A DNA stretch of 64,000 nt, from NCBI RefSeq assembly GCF_013408095.1, contig NZ_JACBZF010000004.1, positions 124,001 to 188,000 on the forward strand. The letters are read 5' to 3'. The notes beneath the pieces were generated by a model. That model ran no database searches, was not told the DNA's origin, and worked only from the letters and a program-made list of their open reading frames with translations. The position numbers and the translations under genes are program-made. This document shows, in pieces, positions 25,522 through 31,984 of the stretch. Every line of letters begins with the position of its first letter. Within the stretch, counting starts at the first letter, position 1. Origin of the DNA: Novosphingobium marinum (GTDB lineage Bacteria; Pseudomonadota; Alphaproteobacteria; Sphingomonadales; Sphingomonadaceae).

Positions 25522-25860
25522 GTGGGTATCCTGACTATTCGCAAGCACCAGCGTTTCGCTGTGCGCACCGGCGCACACCTGTCCCGCACGTCGGAAGGCG
25601 ACAACCTCGACGGCCTGCTCGTCGAGCTGTGCCTCGGCGGCTGCCGCATCGGCGGCATCGGCGAGAAGCCGCCCAGTATCGGCGAACAGGTGCGGGTCGA
25701 GGTGGACGGCTTCCGCCCGATCGAGGGCGACGTGCGCTGGTCGGGCGAAGGCGCGGTCGGCGTCCGCTTCCCCGTCCCGCTCCACACCTACGAGCTCGAC
25801 AGCCTGCTGCGCCTGTGCCGCGGGGCGGCCGACGACGAACCGATGCGCGCATACGGGTAA
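25522..25860 (+). CDS. PilZ-domain protein
   Basis: 112 aa. The PilZ fold starts with RKHQRFAVRTGAHLSR (an RxxxR-type c-di-GMP motif equivalent, shifted) and continues with LVELCLGGCRIGGI, matching the D/N-x-S-x-x-G region in altered form, then GDVRWSGEGAVGVRF. Binding of c-di-GMP is uncertain because the second motif lacks the canonical Asp/Ser. The GTG start has GAAGGA nine bases upstream. A degenerate DUF559 gene follows at once. Confidence 0.75.
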   Translation: MGILTIRKHQRFAVRTGAHLSRTSEGDNLDGLLVELCLGGCRIGGIGEKPPSIGEQVRVEVDGFRPIEGDVRWSGEGAVGVRFPVPLHTYELDSLLRLCRGAADDEPMRAYG

Positions 25861-25861
25861 G

Positions 25862-26065
25862 CCTTCCCCGCTCTCGCTGGTGATCGAGATCGACGGCTTC
25901 AGCCACGAGGTTCGCTCCGACGCCGCGCGCGACGCGTGGATGGCCCGGCACGGCTACCGCGTCCTGCGCTTCACCAATGACGACGTGCTCGGCACTACCG
26001 AGGGCGTGTTCGTCGCGATTTGCAAGGAAGTGGCGAGGCTGAGGGCGGAAAAGCCCCACCCCTGA
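25862..26065 (+). pseudogene. Truncated DUF559 (Vsr-like endonuclease fold) gene
   Basis: The frame carries only the second half of a DUF559 protein: LVIEIDGFSHEVRSDAARDA, then YRVLRFTNDDVLGTTEGV and VFVAICKEV. DUF559 proteins are normally about 110-120 aa, and the N-terminal half with the FRRQ-type motif is absent. The PilZ stop lies directly upstream in another frame. A GTG at 25880 could still start a 61-aa product. The 3' end runs into a REP-like repeat. Confidence 0.6.
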
Positions 26066-26121
26066 CCCCTCCCGAAGGCGGGAGGGGGACCCCGACTTCT
26101 CCCCTCCCGCTTGCGGAGGGG
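26066..26121. repeat. REP-like GC-rich hairpins (CCCCTCCCG...CGGGAGGGG)
   Basis: CCCCTCCCG-AAGG-CGGGAGGGG (26066-26087) forms a 9-bp stem with a 4-base loop. CCCCTCC...GGAGGGG (26101-26121) is a second, looser copy. A related element, CCCGC-CA-GCGGG, lies near 27116-27127. These resemble dispersed intergenic palindromes and may also terminate transcription. Confidence 0.6.
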
Positions 26122-26147
26122 CGGGGGGTGGGTTGTCGCGACAACCG

Positions 26148-26891
26148 TCAGCGCGACACTATCGACCGGGTCCAGGTCCGGCCCGGCATTACCGAGATAT
26201 CGATGGGCAGCACGCTGATCCCCGCGGAGATCGTGTAGGCGACGCCCACCACCTGCGGCGTGTAGCGGCCCGCGGCGGCAAGGGCGGAGAGCATGCTTCC
26301 CACCCTGCCGCTGATCCCGCCCGTTGTCGGCGTGGGGGTAAGCCCGCCGGGCGGCGCGGTGAGGAGGAGCGATCCGCCGATACTGACGATGCCGGCATCG
26401 ACCGTCACCGATATCGCGATCGAATCGCCGGCGAGCACGCTGGGCGCGGGGCCGAACAGGTACCCGATCTGCACTCCGCCCGATCCGCCGATGTTGGTGA
26501 CGAGGCCGATCGAGATCGAGCCGTAAAGCCCGATGTCGAAGCCGGGATGCTTTCGCCACATGTAGATGCCCCCGCCCAGCGAGTAGGCCACGCCCGCGCC
26601 CCCGCCGCCGGTCAGCCCCTCGGTGAAGGTGTAGTCGCGTACAGACGGCATCAGCGCGCCGGGAATGCGGCCGAGCAGTTCGAGGTTCGCGCCGGCGCCG
26701 ATCCGGTCGCGCGCCTGCTGGGCGATCCGGCCCTTCTGGTTGCCGGCGGCGGAAAGCGCGGTGATCGCGCCGCCCAGCACCGTTTCCTCGCCCATCGAGG
26801 GCGGTTTTCGCTGCGGGATGGTTATCTTGCGGGCGGTCGAGAAATCGAGGCCGGTCCAGCCCCGGAATCGGATCTTGAAGTTTTCAGGCAC
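26148..26891 (-). CDS. Hypothetical Gly-rich protein, possibly beta-rich
   Basis: 247 aa. I moved the start to GTG 26891 because AAGGAGG lies six bases upstream (26904-26898), inside the longer frame that opens at 26915. A basic N-terminus (FKIRFRGWTGLDFSTARKI) is followed by long Gly/Ser/Ile-rich stretches with alternating polarity (GVAYSLGGGIYMW; FDIGLYGSISIGLVTNIGGSGG; DSIAISVTVDAGIVSIGGSLL) suggestive of beta-strands. There is no signal peptide or Cys. I recognise no family. It is flanked by REP-like and tandem-hairpin repeats. Confidence 0.6.
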   Translation of the reverse strand: MPENFKIRFRGWTGLDFSTARKITIPQRKPPSMGEETVLGGAITALSAAGNQKGRIAQQARDRIGAGANLELLGRIPGALMPSVRDYTFTEGLTGGGGAGVAYSLGGGIYMWRKHPGFDIGLYGSISIGLVTNIGGSGGVQIGYLFGPAPSVLAGDSIAISVTVDAGIVSIGGSLLLTAPPGGLTPTPTTGGISGRVGSMLSALAAAGRYTPQVVGVAYTISAGISVLPIDISVMPGRTWTRSIVSR

Positions 26892-27044
26892 GCGCAGCCT
26901 CCTTGCTGATGGCACACGCGACCCCGGTTATGTTTATGGCAGCAGCTTTCGCGCGCGCGTGCGCGAAGGCAAGCGGCGAGCGGCAGGACGCGCGAATTCG
27001 CCGACGTGATGGTGTACGTTCCCGTGATCGACCGACTTTTCCTG

Positions 27045-27106
27045 ATCGACTTGCGTCGATTACGGTGAGTTTCCTGATCGACTGACGTCGATGCGGCACC
27101 GGCCCT
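27045..27106. repeat. Tandem ATCGAC-N4-GTCGAT hairpin repeat, copy 1
   Basis: Two 6-bp-stem, 4-base-loop hairpins, ATCGAC-TTGC-GTCGAT (27045-27060) and ATCGAC-TGAC-GTCGAT (27077-27092), 32 bp apart, followed by GGCACCGGCCCT (27095-27106). The same architecture recurs at 46176-46237. Confidence 0.75.
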
Positions 27107-27151
27107 CTCCCCCAACCCGCCAGCGGGAGGGGCCGGGGGTGGGCTGCGGGT

Positions 27152-27598
27152 CTATCCGTCCCTGTACCGCCCGCAGGTCGTGGGGTTGAGGCTGGCGGCG
27201 AGCATCGTGCCGCCGCCCTCGAGCGCGAAGCGGACGTAGATCGTCACCTCGTTGGCTTCGAGCGGGGTGCCGAGGTAGTGTTCGGGGCAGACCTTGCGCA
27301 GCACCGTCTCGGCGCGCATGTCCGACCCGAAGGCGGGCGTCTCGTCGTCCCCGAAGCGCGTATCGACGACGATCTCGACCCGCCGCCGCGCGGTATCGTA
27401 CGTCCGCTCGCGCACGTTCCAGGAAATGCCCTTGCCGCCGGGCAGCGATCCGGTCAGCCCGTCGTAGACCCCCAGGCTCGTCGCCTCCAGATAAGCCTCC
27501 CGCTCCCCCTCGCTCGCCGCGTCATAATCGAACGGCGCGGGAGTGCAGGCGGCGAGGGTGGCGAAATAAATGAGAAAAAATGATGATGGGCGGAGCAC
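27152..27598 (-). CDS. Putative lipoprotein
   Basis: 148 aa. A short signal peptide with lipobox (YFATLAAC) is followed by TPAPFDYDAAS and a compact domain with two further Cys residues (VLRKVCPEHYLGT and LNPTTCGRYRDG) that could form a disulfide in the periplasm. Start GTG 27598 lies 3 bp after the stop of the AT-rich gene upstream. The first 15 codons share that gene's lower GC; the rest is normal for the genome. Function unknown. Confidence 0.7.
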   Translation of the reverse strand: MLRPSSFFLIYFATLAACTPAPFDYDAASEGEREAYLEATSLGVYDGLTGSLPGGKGISWNVRERTYDTARRRVEIVVDTRFGDDETPAFGSDMRAETVLRKVCPEHYLGTPLEANEVTIYVRFALEGGGTMLAASLNPTTCGRYRDG

Positions 27599-27601
27599 GC
27601 T

Positions 27602-28387
27602 TCACCCTTTATATTCTAGCAAGCCAATTTCATCAACTCTAGCATCTTGGATTGCATCGGTCTGCATTTGCTCCTTTACTTCTTCTATGATCCTCTGTCT
27701 TATATTTTCTCTCACATTGACTATAGAATTATCCAAGTCAGAGGCTGTAGCTTCATAACCCTTGATTAATGGACCAATAATATTGTTGGACTTCGCATAT
27801 TCTTTTAGTATATTTGAAACCAAACTTTTCGTGAAGGTCCATGTCAATACCTTTGATAAGAAGGTTTGATCTTTGCTTTGTTTCAAGGTAGATATTATGT
27901 TATTTAGGTCCCCAATAGCCTTAAAGCTATCTATCTCTCCTGAATTTACGAGAGCAGAAAGACAGCAAATTATCTTATCGTATAATGCATCTATCTTGTA
28001 ATCACGGGCCGCCTGCTCTATTATCTTATCTGCATCGAAAATTGAGTCTTCAGTGTCTGGGAAGCCCCAGTTTTCATGAACAAGATCATGGTAGTTATCT
28101 ATTATACATTTCAAATGGGCTAGCCAGATTCCGCTGCCTTTGCTGTGGCTACTCTTGTAAAGTTGACACTTCTTCAAGAAATCCGTCAGCCAAGTTGGGT
28201 GATGCTCCCTAGCGATAACATCTTTCAATGCATGCAAAGACTGCAGAAGGTTACTATTAGCAAGATCAATAGTATTTTGATCTGTCCCGACAATAGCAAG
28301 TAATAGCTTTTCAAGTCGATCTTTTACATCACTGTGGCGCTCTTTAATCAAAGCCATAATGTAGGCGGCTTGAGATTGGCTAACCAT
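27602..28387 (-). CDS. AT-rich orphan gene of unknown function
   Basis: 261 aa. The DNA is strikingly AT-rich and uses A/T-ending codons (TTA, ATA, AAA, AGC) unlike every neighbour, so it was acquired from a low-GC source. The protein is mostly helical: MVSQSQAAYIMALIKERHSDV, then LLQSLHALKDVI, then a final charged helix VNVRENIRQRIIEEVKEQMQ. There is no signal peptide or clear membrane span. I recognise no family; helical orphan proteins in such a setting are sometimes anti-phage effectors, but nothing here proves that. ATG 28387 lies 6 bp after the nrdB stop and the next gene starts 3 bp after its own stop, so it sits seamlessly in an operon. Confidence 0.75.
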   Translation of the reverse strand: MVSQSQAAYIMALIKERHSDVKDRLEKLLLAIVGTDQNTIDLANSNLLQSLHALKDVIAREHHPTWLTDFLKKCQLYKSSHSKGSGIWLAHLKCIIDNYHDLVHENWGFPDTEDSIFDADKIIEQAARDYKIDALYDKIICCLSALVNSGEIDSFKAIGDLNNIISTLKQSKDQTFLSKVLTWTFTKSLVSNILKEYAKSNNIIGPLIKGYEATASDLDNSIVNVRENIRQRIIEEVKEQMQTDAIQDARVDEIGLLEYKG

Positions 28388-28393
28388 CGTAGG

Positions 28394-29455
28394 TCACTCC
28401 GCCGCTTGCGTGGCGCTCCCTTCGCCGAACATGTCGGGTTCGCTGCCGTCGTCGGTGTCCTCGGTGTCGTTGGCCTTCGCGTTGCGGCGCTGGTCGAAGT
28501 TGGCCCAGACGGTGTTCCAGTCGCCGCGGGTGGCGCCCTTGGAATACTCGGTGGCGCGCGTCTCGAAAAAGTTGGCGTGCTCCACGCCGTTGAGCAGCGG
28601 GGTGAGCCAGGGCAGCGGGTGCTCCTCGATCATGTAGATCTCGGGCAGGCCGAGCTGGCGCAGCCGCCAGTCGGCGATGTAGCGGATGTAGCGCTTGATG
28701 TCCTTGGCGGTCATCCCCGGCACAGGCCCCTGCTCGAACGCAAGGTCGATGAAGGCGTCCTCCAGCCGCACCGTCTTCTGGCAGGCGTCGATGATGTCTT
28801 CCTTCACCGTCCTGGTCAGGCAGCCGCGCTCCTTGACGAAGGCGTGGAACAGGCGGGTGATGCCTTCGCAGTGCAGGCTCTCGTCCCGGACAGACCAGCT
28901 GACGATCTGGCCCATGCCCTTCATCTTGTTGAAGCGCGGGAAGTTCATCAGCATCGCGAAGCTGGCGAAGAGCTGCAGCCCTTCGGTAAACCCGCCGAAC
29001 ATGGCGAGCGTGCGGGCGATGTCCTCGTCCGAATCGACCCCGAAGTTCTGCAGGTAGTCGTGCTTGTCGCGCATCTCCTGGTATTCGAGGAACATGCCGT
29101 ACTCGCTTTCGGGCATGCCGATCGTGTCGAGAAGGTGCGAATAGGCCGCGATGTGCACCGTCTCCATGTTGGAGAAGGCGGTGAGCATCATCTTCACCTC
29201 GGTCGGCTTGAACACGCGCCCGTACTTGTCGTGGTAGCAATCCTGTACCTCGACGTCGGCCTGCGTGAAGAAGCGGAAGATCTGCGTCAGCAGGTTGCGC
29301 TCGTGGCTGGAAAGCTTCTGCGCCCAGTCACGGCAATCCTCGCCCAGCGGCACTTCCTCGGGCAGCCAGTGGACCTGCTGCTGGCGCTTCCAGAACTCGT
29401 ACGCCCAGGGGTATTCGAAGGGCTTGTAGGTCTTGCGGGCTTCGAGAAGGGGCAT
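28394..29455 (-). CDS. nrdB: Ribonucleoside-diphosphate reductase, small (beta) subunit, class Ia
   Basis: 353 aa. The di-iron/tyrosyl-radical subunit makes the radical used by NrdA to reduce ribonucleotides. Iron ligands are recognisable: Asp in FTQADVEVQD, Glu and His in FSNMETVHIAAYSHLL, Glu in FGGFTEGLQLF, Glu and His in VRDESLHCEG. The Tyr in AAYSHLL is the likely radical site. The C-terminal tail ends acidic (SEPDMFGEGS), as needed to dock on NrdA. ATG 29455 is taken, not the longer frame. nrdA is not next to it in this window. The AT-rich orphan gene follows 6 bp downstream. Confidence 0.96.
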   Translation of the reverse strand: MPLLEARKTYKPFEYPWAYEFWKRQQQVHWLPEEVPLGEDCRDWAQKLSSHERNLLTQIFRFFTQADVEVQDCYHDKYGRVFKPTEVKMMLTAFSNMETVHIAAYSHLLDTIGMPESEYGMFLEYQEMRDKHDYLQNFGVDSDEDIARTLAMFGGFTEGLQLFASFAMLMNFPRFNKMKGMGQIVSWSVRDESLHCEGITRLFHAFVKERGCLTRTVKEDIIDACQKTVRLEDAFIDLAFEQGPVPGMTAKDIKRYIRYIADWRLRQLGLPEIYMIEEHPLPWLTPLLNGVEHANFFETRATEYSKGATRGDWNTVWANFDQRRNAKANDTEDTDDGSEPDMFGEGSATQAAE

Positions 29456-29603
29456 CGCGGTCTGGCCTTTCCGGGTGTTCTGGACGCGGGTGGACGGACC
29501 TTCCCATGTAATGCCTGAACGCCGCTCTCGCCACTGGCGCGCGCGCGCAATCCACACCTTGGAGCACGGCGGGCGCAAGTGCGCGGGAATGCGGGACAAA
29601 TCG

Positions 29604-29629
29604 GGAACTCTCTTGCGCCCTTACCCGTT
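29604..29629 (+). promoter_or_regulatory. EcfG promoter, GGAAC-N17-CGTT
   Basis: GGAAC (29604-29608), 17 bp, CGTT (29626-29629): exact consensus. It lies 33 bp before the ATG of the 90-aa gene at 29663. Confidence 0.75.
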
Positions 29630-29662
29630 CAATCCCTGAGGAATTTGACGGAGGAGACCCCC

Positions 29663-29935
29663 ATGACAGCCAAAGGCGAACTCGAACCCACCGATTCGCG
29701 GCGCGTCACCGGCACGAAGCCGGGCAAGGAGCGCCCCTGGCACGAACTGGAGGACGTCGCGCGCGGCCGCGGCTCGGAATACGAGCCCGAGGATTCGCGC
29801 AACGTCACCGGCACCGCATCGACCCCGAGCGGCAGGTGGACCGACGACGGACGCGACACGCCCGACGCCGAAGGTCGGACCCGCAAGCGTCCGACCGGGG
29901 ATGAACCGCCCGCGACCGACCCGCAGCGAAAATAG
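29663..29935 (+). CDS. Small hydrophilic protein with two DSR-x-VTGT repeats
   Basis: 90 aa, no hydrophobic core, probably intrinsically disordered. The segment EPTDSRRVTGTKPG is echoed by EPEDSRNVTGTAST about 40 residues later, so the protein is an internal duplication. GAGGAG six bases upstream supports ATG 29663. An exact EcfG promoter precedes it, which points to the general stress response; the hydrophilic, disordered character is compatible with a desiccation or osmotic protectant. Function unknown. Confidence 0.75.
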   Translation: MTAKGELEPTDSRRVTGTKPGKERPWHELEDVARGRGSEYEPEDSRNVTGTASTPSGRWTDDGRDTPDAEGRTRKRPTGDEPPATDPQRK

Positions 29936-29951
29936 TTTCCGCTTTCATTCA

Positions 29952-29976
29952 GGAACATGCCGCCATGCGATGCGTA
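29952..29976 (+). promoter_or_regulatory. EcfG-like promoter, GGAAC-N16-CGTA
   Basis: GGAAC (29952-29956), 16 bp, CGTA (29973-29976): one mismatch and one base shorter than the ideal. It lies 71 bp before the DUF2171 gene at 30047. Confidence 0.5.
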
Positions 29977-30046
29977 GTAGCATGACAGGCGGCGAAACCC
30001 GGTGCATACAGAAGCGGGTCGCTGCCGGAACGGAGCTTTGAAGCAC

Positions 30047-30310
30047 ATGGCCTCAGCCGCACGAAAACCCGAGCGTTTCCAGACGCAGGCAGGCACTATC
30101 GAGCAGGGCATGGAAGTGGTCGACGCCGACGAAAAGCACGTCGGGATCGTCGACAAGGTCGCCAACGGCCAGATCGCGCTCAGCCGCGCGGACGAAACCG
30201 GCGGCGAACAGACATATATCCCGCTTTCGCTGATCGACGGCATCGGCGAAGGCAAGGTCATCCTGGCCGGACGCGGCGACGCCTCGTTCGGCGTGGAGGC
30301 CGCGCACTAA
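30047..30310 (+). CDS. DUF2171 (PRC-barrel-like) protein
   Basis: 87 aa. The DUF2171 core is IEQGMEVVDADEKHVGIVDKV, followed by TYIPLSLIDGIGEGKVIL. The fold resembles small PRC-barrel domains. ATG 30047 is taken, with GGAG about 11 bases upstream. A second DUF2171 gene lies 1.2 kb downstream, and both have EcfG-type promoters. It ends in front of a strong intrinsic terminator. Role unknown; stress-related by promoter. Confidence 0.85.
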   Translation: MASAARKPERFQTQAGTIEQGMEVVDADEKHVGIVDKVANGQIALSRADETGGEQTYIPLSLIDGIGEGKVILAGRGDASFGVEAAH

Positions 30311-30367
30311 GGACGCCCTTCGAAAAGGGTCGCACAAACCCCCGGTGTTGAACAGCCACCGGCGGGG

Positions 30368-30405
30368 AACGCCCCTCCGCTATCCGGCGAGGGGCGTTTT
30401 CCTTT
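30368..30405 (+). terminator. Intrinsic terminator
   Basis: AACGCCCCTC (30368-30377) pairs perfectly with GAGGGGCGTT (30389-30398), followed by TTTTCCTTT. It terminates the DUF2171 gene and possibly, in reverse, the opposing PepSY-TM gene. Confidence 0.85.
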
Positions 30406-30424
30406 GGGGCGTATGTGTTGCGCC

Positions 30425-30811
30425 TCAGTCCCAGAACCAGCGCGGCGACTGGCGGCGATGCTTACGGTTGAGCCACATCCGCACGTAAAGCCACAGCCCC
30501 GAAAACGCGAAGAACAGGAGCGCGATCCCCGACAGGATCGATATCGCGATGCCGACCGGACCGAAGCTGTCGCCCGAATGCAGGTGGTGGAACAGGCCGA
30601 CCAGCCCGCGCACGCTGCCCTCGGGCGGTGGCGGGCGGCAGCGCCAGCCCTCCGGACATTCGAAGGCCGGCGGCGGTTCCGAAGCAGCAGCGGTCGCGGC
30701 GCTCTCCGCCACGGGCCACAGCGCCGCCCAGTGACTGAGCAGCCCCGTCGCCGCGATCCAGAACAGGAATATACCGAAGAATACCGAAAGCCAGCGATGC
30801 CACTTGCGCAC
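30425..30811 (-). CDS. PepSY-associated membrane protein
   Basis: 128 aa. VRKWHRWLSVFFGIFLFWIAATGLLSHW is the classical start of PepSY-TM proteins, and a second helix pair ends at FAFSGLWLYVRMWLNR. Between them is a periplasmic Pro/Cys-rich loop (FECPEGWRCRPPPPEG) that could hold a disulfide. GTG 30811 is preferred, since AAGGGG lies six bases upstream; longer frames start at TTG codons without ribosome-binding sites. PepSY-TM proteins are linked to iron or redox chemistry in the membrane. Function unknown. Confidence 0.75.
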   Translation of the reverse strand: MRKWHRWLSVFFGIFLFWIAATGLLSHWAALWPVAESAATAAASEPPPAFECPEGWRCRPPPPEGSVRGLVGLFHHLHSGDSFGPVGIAISILSGIALLFFAFSGLWLYVRMWLNRKHRRQSPRWFWD

Positions 30812-30957
30812 GAACCACCCCTTGTTGCGACTTGTTCGCAAGAGCAAGAGCGGTTTTTCGCGAGCAGTTCAAGTATCAAATTGTCGCAAGCGCTGCGCTG
30901 ACCCCGGCTCACCCGGAACTACCTGCCGCAGACTCCGGTCGGCCCGGCCCTGCCCGG

Positions 30958-31332
30958 TCAGTTCAGGTCGGGATCGGCAACCTCGACACCGAGCGGGATC
31001 TGGCTATGCTGCACCACGTCCCAGTCCTCGTGCGAGAGGCGTCGCAGCGTACTGGTGCACAGCGCGTGGTACTCCTCCTCGCCGCGCTTCGCGTGCGCGC
31101 GATAGGCAATCACGATCAGGCCTTCCTGGGGACGTTCGACGCGCTGGTTGCGAAACTCCACGCTTTCCCAGCGCGGCGTTCCCGCGACAGCCTTCGTCGC
31201 GGCCTTGCCGTCGAAAATATAGGGCGTTGCGGGCAGCGCCATGACGCAATCGTCGCTGACGCGCTCGCGGTAGACGTCCTCCCCGCCGGTCCACAGGTCG
31301 CTTTCGAAATTCCAGATGCGCGCATCTTCCAT
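30958..31332 (-). CDS. NTF2-like (SnoaL/DUF4440-type) protein
   Basis: 124 aa. Start ATG 31332 with GGAG upstream. MEDARIWNFESDLWTGGEDVYRERVSDDCVMAL and YRAHAKRGEEEYHALCTSTL are typical of small cone-shaped NTF2-like proteins (DUF4440). No catalytic residues can be assigned. It is divergent from the DUF2171 gene at 31534, with 200 bp between. Function unknown. Confidence 0.78.
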   Translation of the reverse strand: MEDARIWNFESDLWTGGEDVYRERVSDDCVMALPATPYIFDGKAATKAVAGTPRWESVEFRNQRVERPQEGLIVIAYRAHAKRGEEEYHALCTSTLRRLSHEDWDVVQHSQIPLGVEVADPDLN

Positions 31333-31463
31333 GAGGTGCTCCTTCGATGAAGTTGGTCCTGTCAGGCAACGCACGAGCGGGGCTCGGGGTCCGGGATTTC
31401 CGGCCGTGACCGGGCTCCTCCGGGCGTGGCTCCACGAACCGTTTCCCAGCTGCGACAAGTACT

Positions 31464-31489
31464 GGAACGAATTGCCGTTCCTAACCGTT
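31464..31489 (+). promoter_or_regulatory. EcfG promoter, GGAAC-N17-CGTT
   Basis: GGAAC (31464-31468), 17 bp, CGTT (31486-31489): exact consensus. It lies 44 bp before the second DUF2171 gene. Confidence 0.75.
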
Positions 31490-31533
31490 ATATTAACGTA
31501 AGTAATTGAAACAACAACGAAAGGACGCCCCTC

Positions 31534-31761
31534 ATGTTTGAGAAGCTGCGCATCAAGGAACACATGGAAGTCACCGATCACGCCGGCCAGCACGTCGGAA
31601 CCGTGGACGAAGTCGAGGACGAACGGATCAAGCTGACCCGCACCGACAGTGCCGACGGCGCGCACCACTTCGTCGCGCTCGACAATGTCGAAAAGATCGA
31701 CGACAACCGCATCTACCTGAAGCAGGGTACGCCCATCCCGATGGGTGCCGGCGCGAACTGA
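31534..31761 (+). CDS. DUF2171 (PRC-barrel-like) protein, second copy
   Basis: 75 aa. IKEHMEVTDHAGQHVGTVDEVEDERIKLTRTD and VALDNVEKIDDNRIYLKQG are the DUF2171 core; the protein is shorter than its relative at 30047. AAGGA lies about 10 bases before ATG 31534. It has an exact EcfG promoter and its own terminator, so it is a monocistronic, stress-induced gene. Biochemical role unknown. Confidence 0.87.
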   Translation: MFEKLRIKEHMEVTDHAGQHVGTVDEVEDERIKLTRTDSADGAHHFVALDNVEKIDDNRIYLKQGTPIPMGAGAN

Positions 31762-31809
31762 TGGCCGCGACATTTTCGTGATATTGGCTGTTCCATCGGA
31801 CAGTCCGAG

Positions 31810-31843
31810 ACCCCGGTCCCCCCTCGTGGGAGCCGGGGTTTTC
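31810..31843 (+). terminator. Intrinsic terminator
   Basis: ACCCCGG (31810-31816) pairs with CCGGGGT (31833-31839), followed by TTTTC. It lies 48 bp after the DUF2171 stop. Confidence 0.8.
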
Positions 31844-31984
31844 ACGTTCCGGACCGGTTCCCCGTAAGTGCGGGCTGCCTCGGCGGCACGCAGCGGGGGA
31901 TGGCAACGAAAGAAACACTTGCCGCAAGATATTTAGGCTGCACTATGGCGCGCTTGTTACCAGCGGGGCGATACCGGACAGGCG

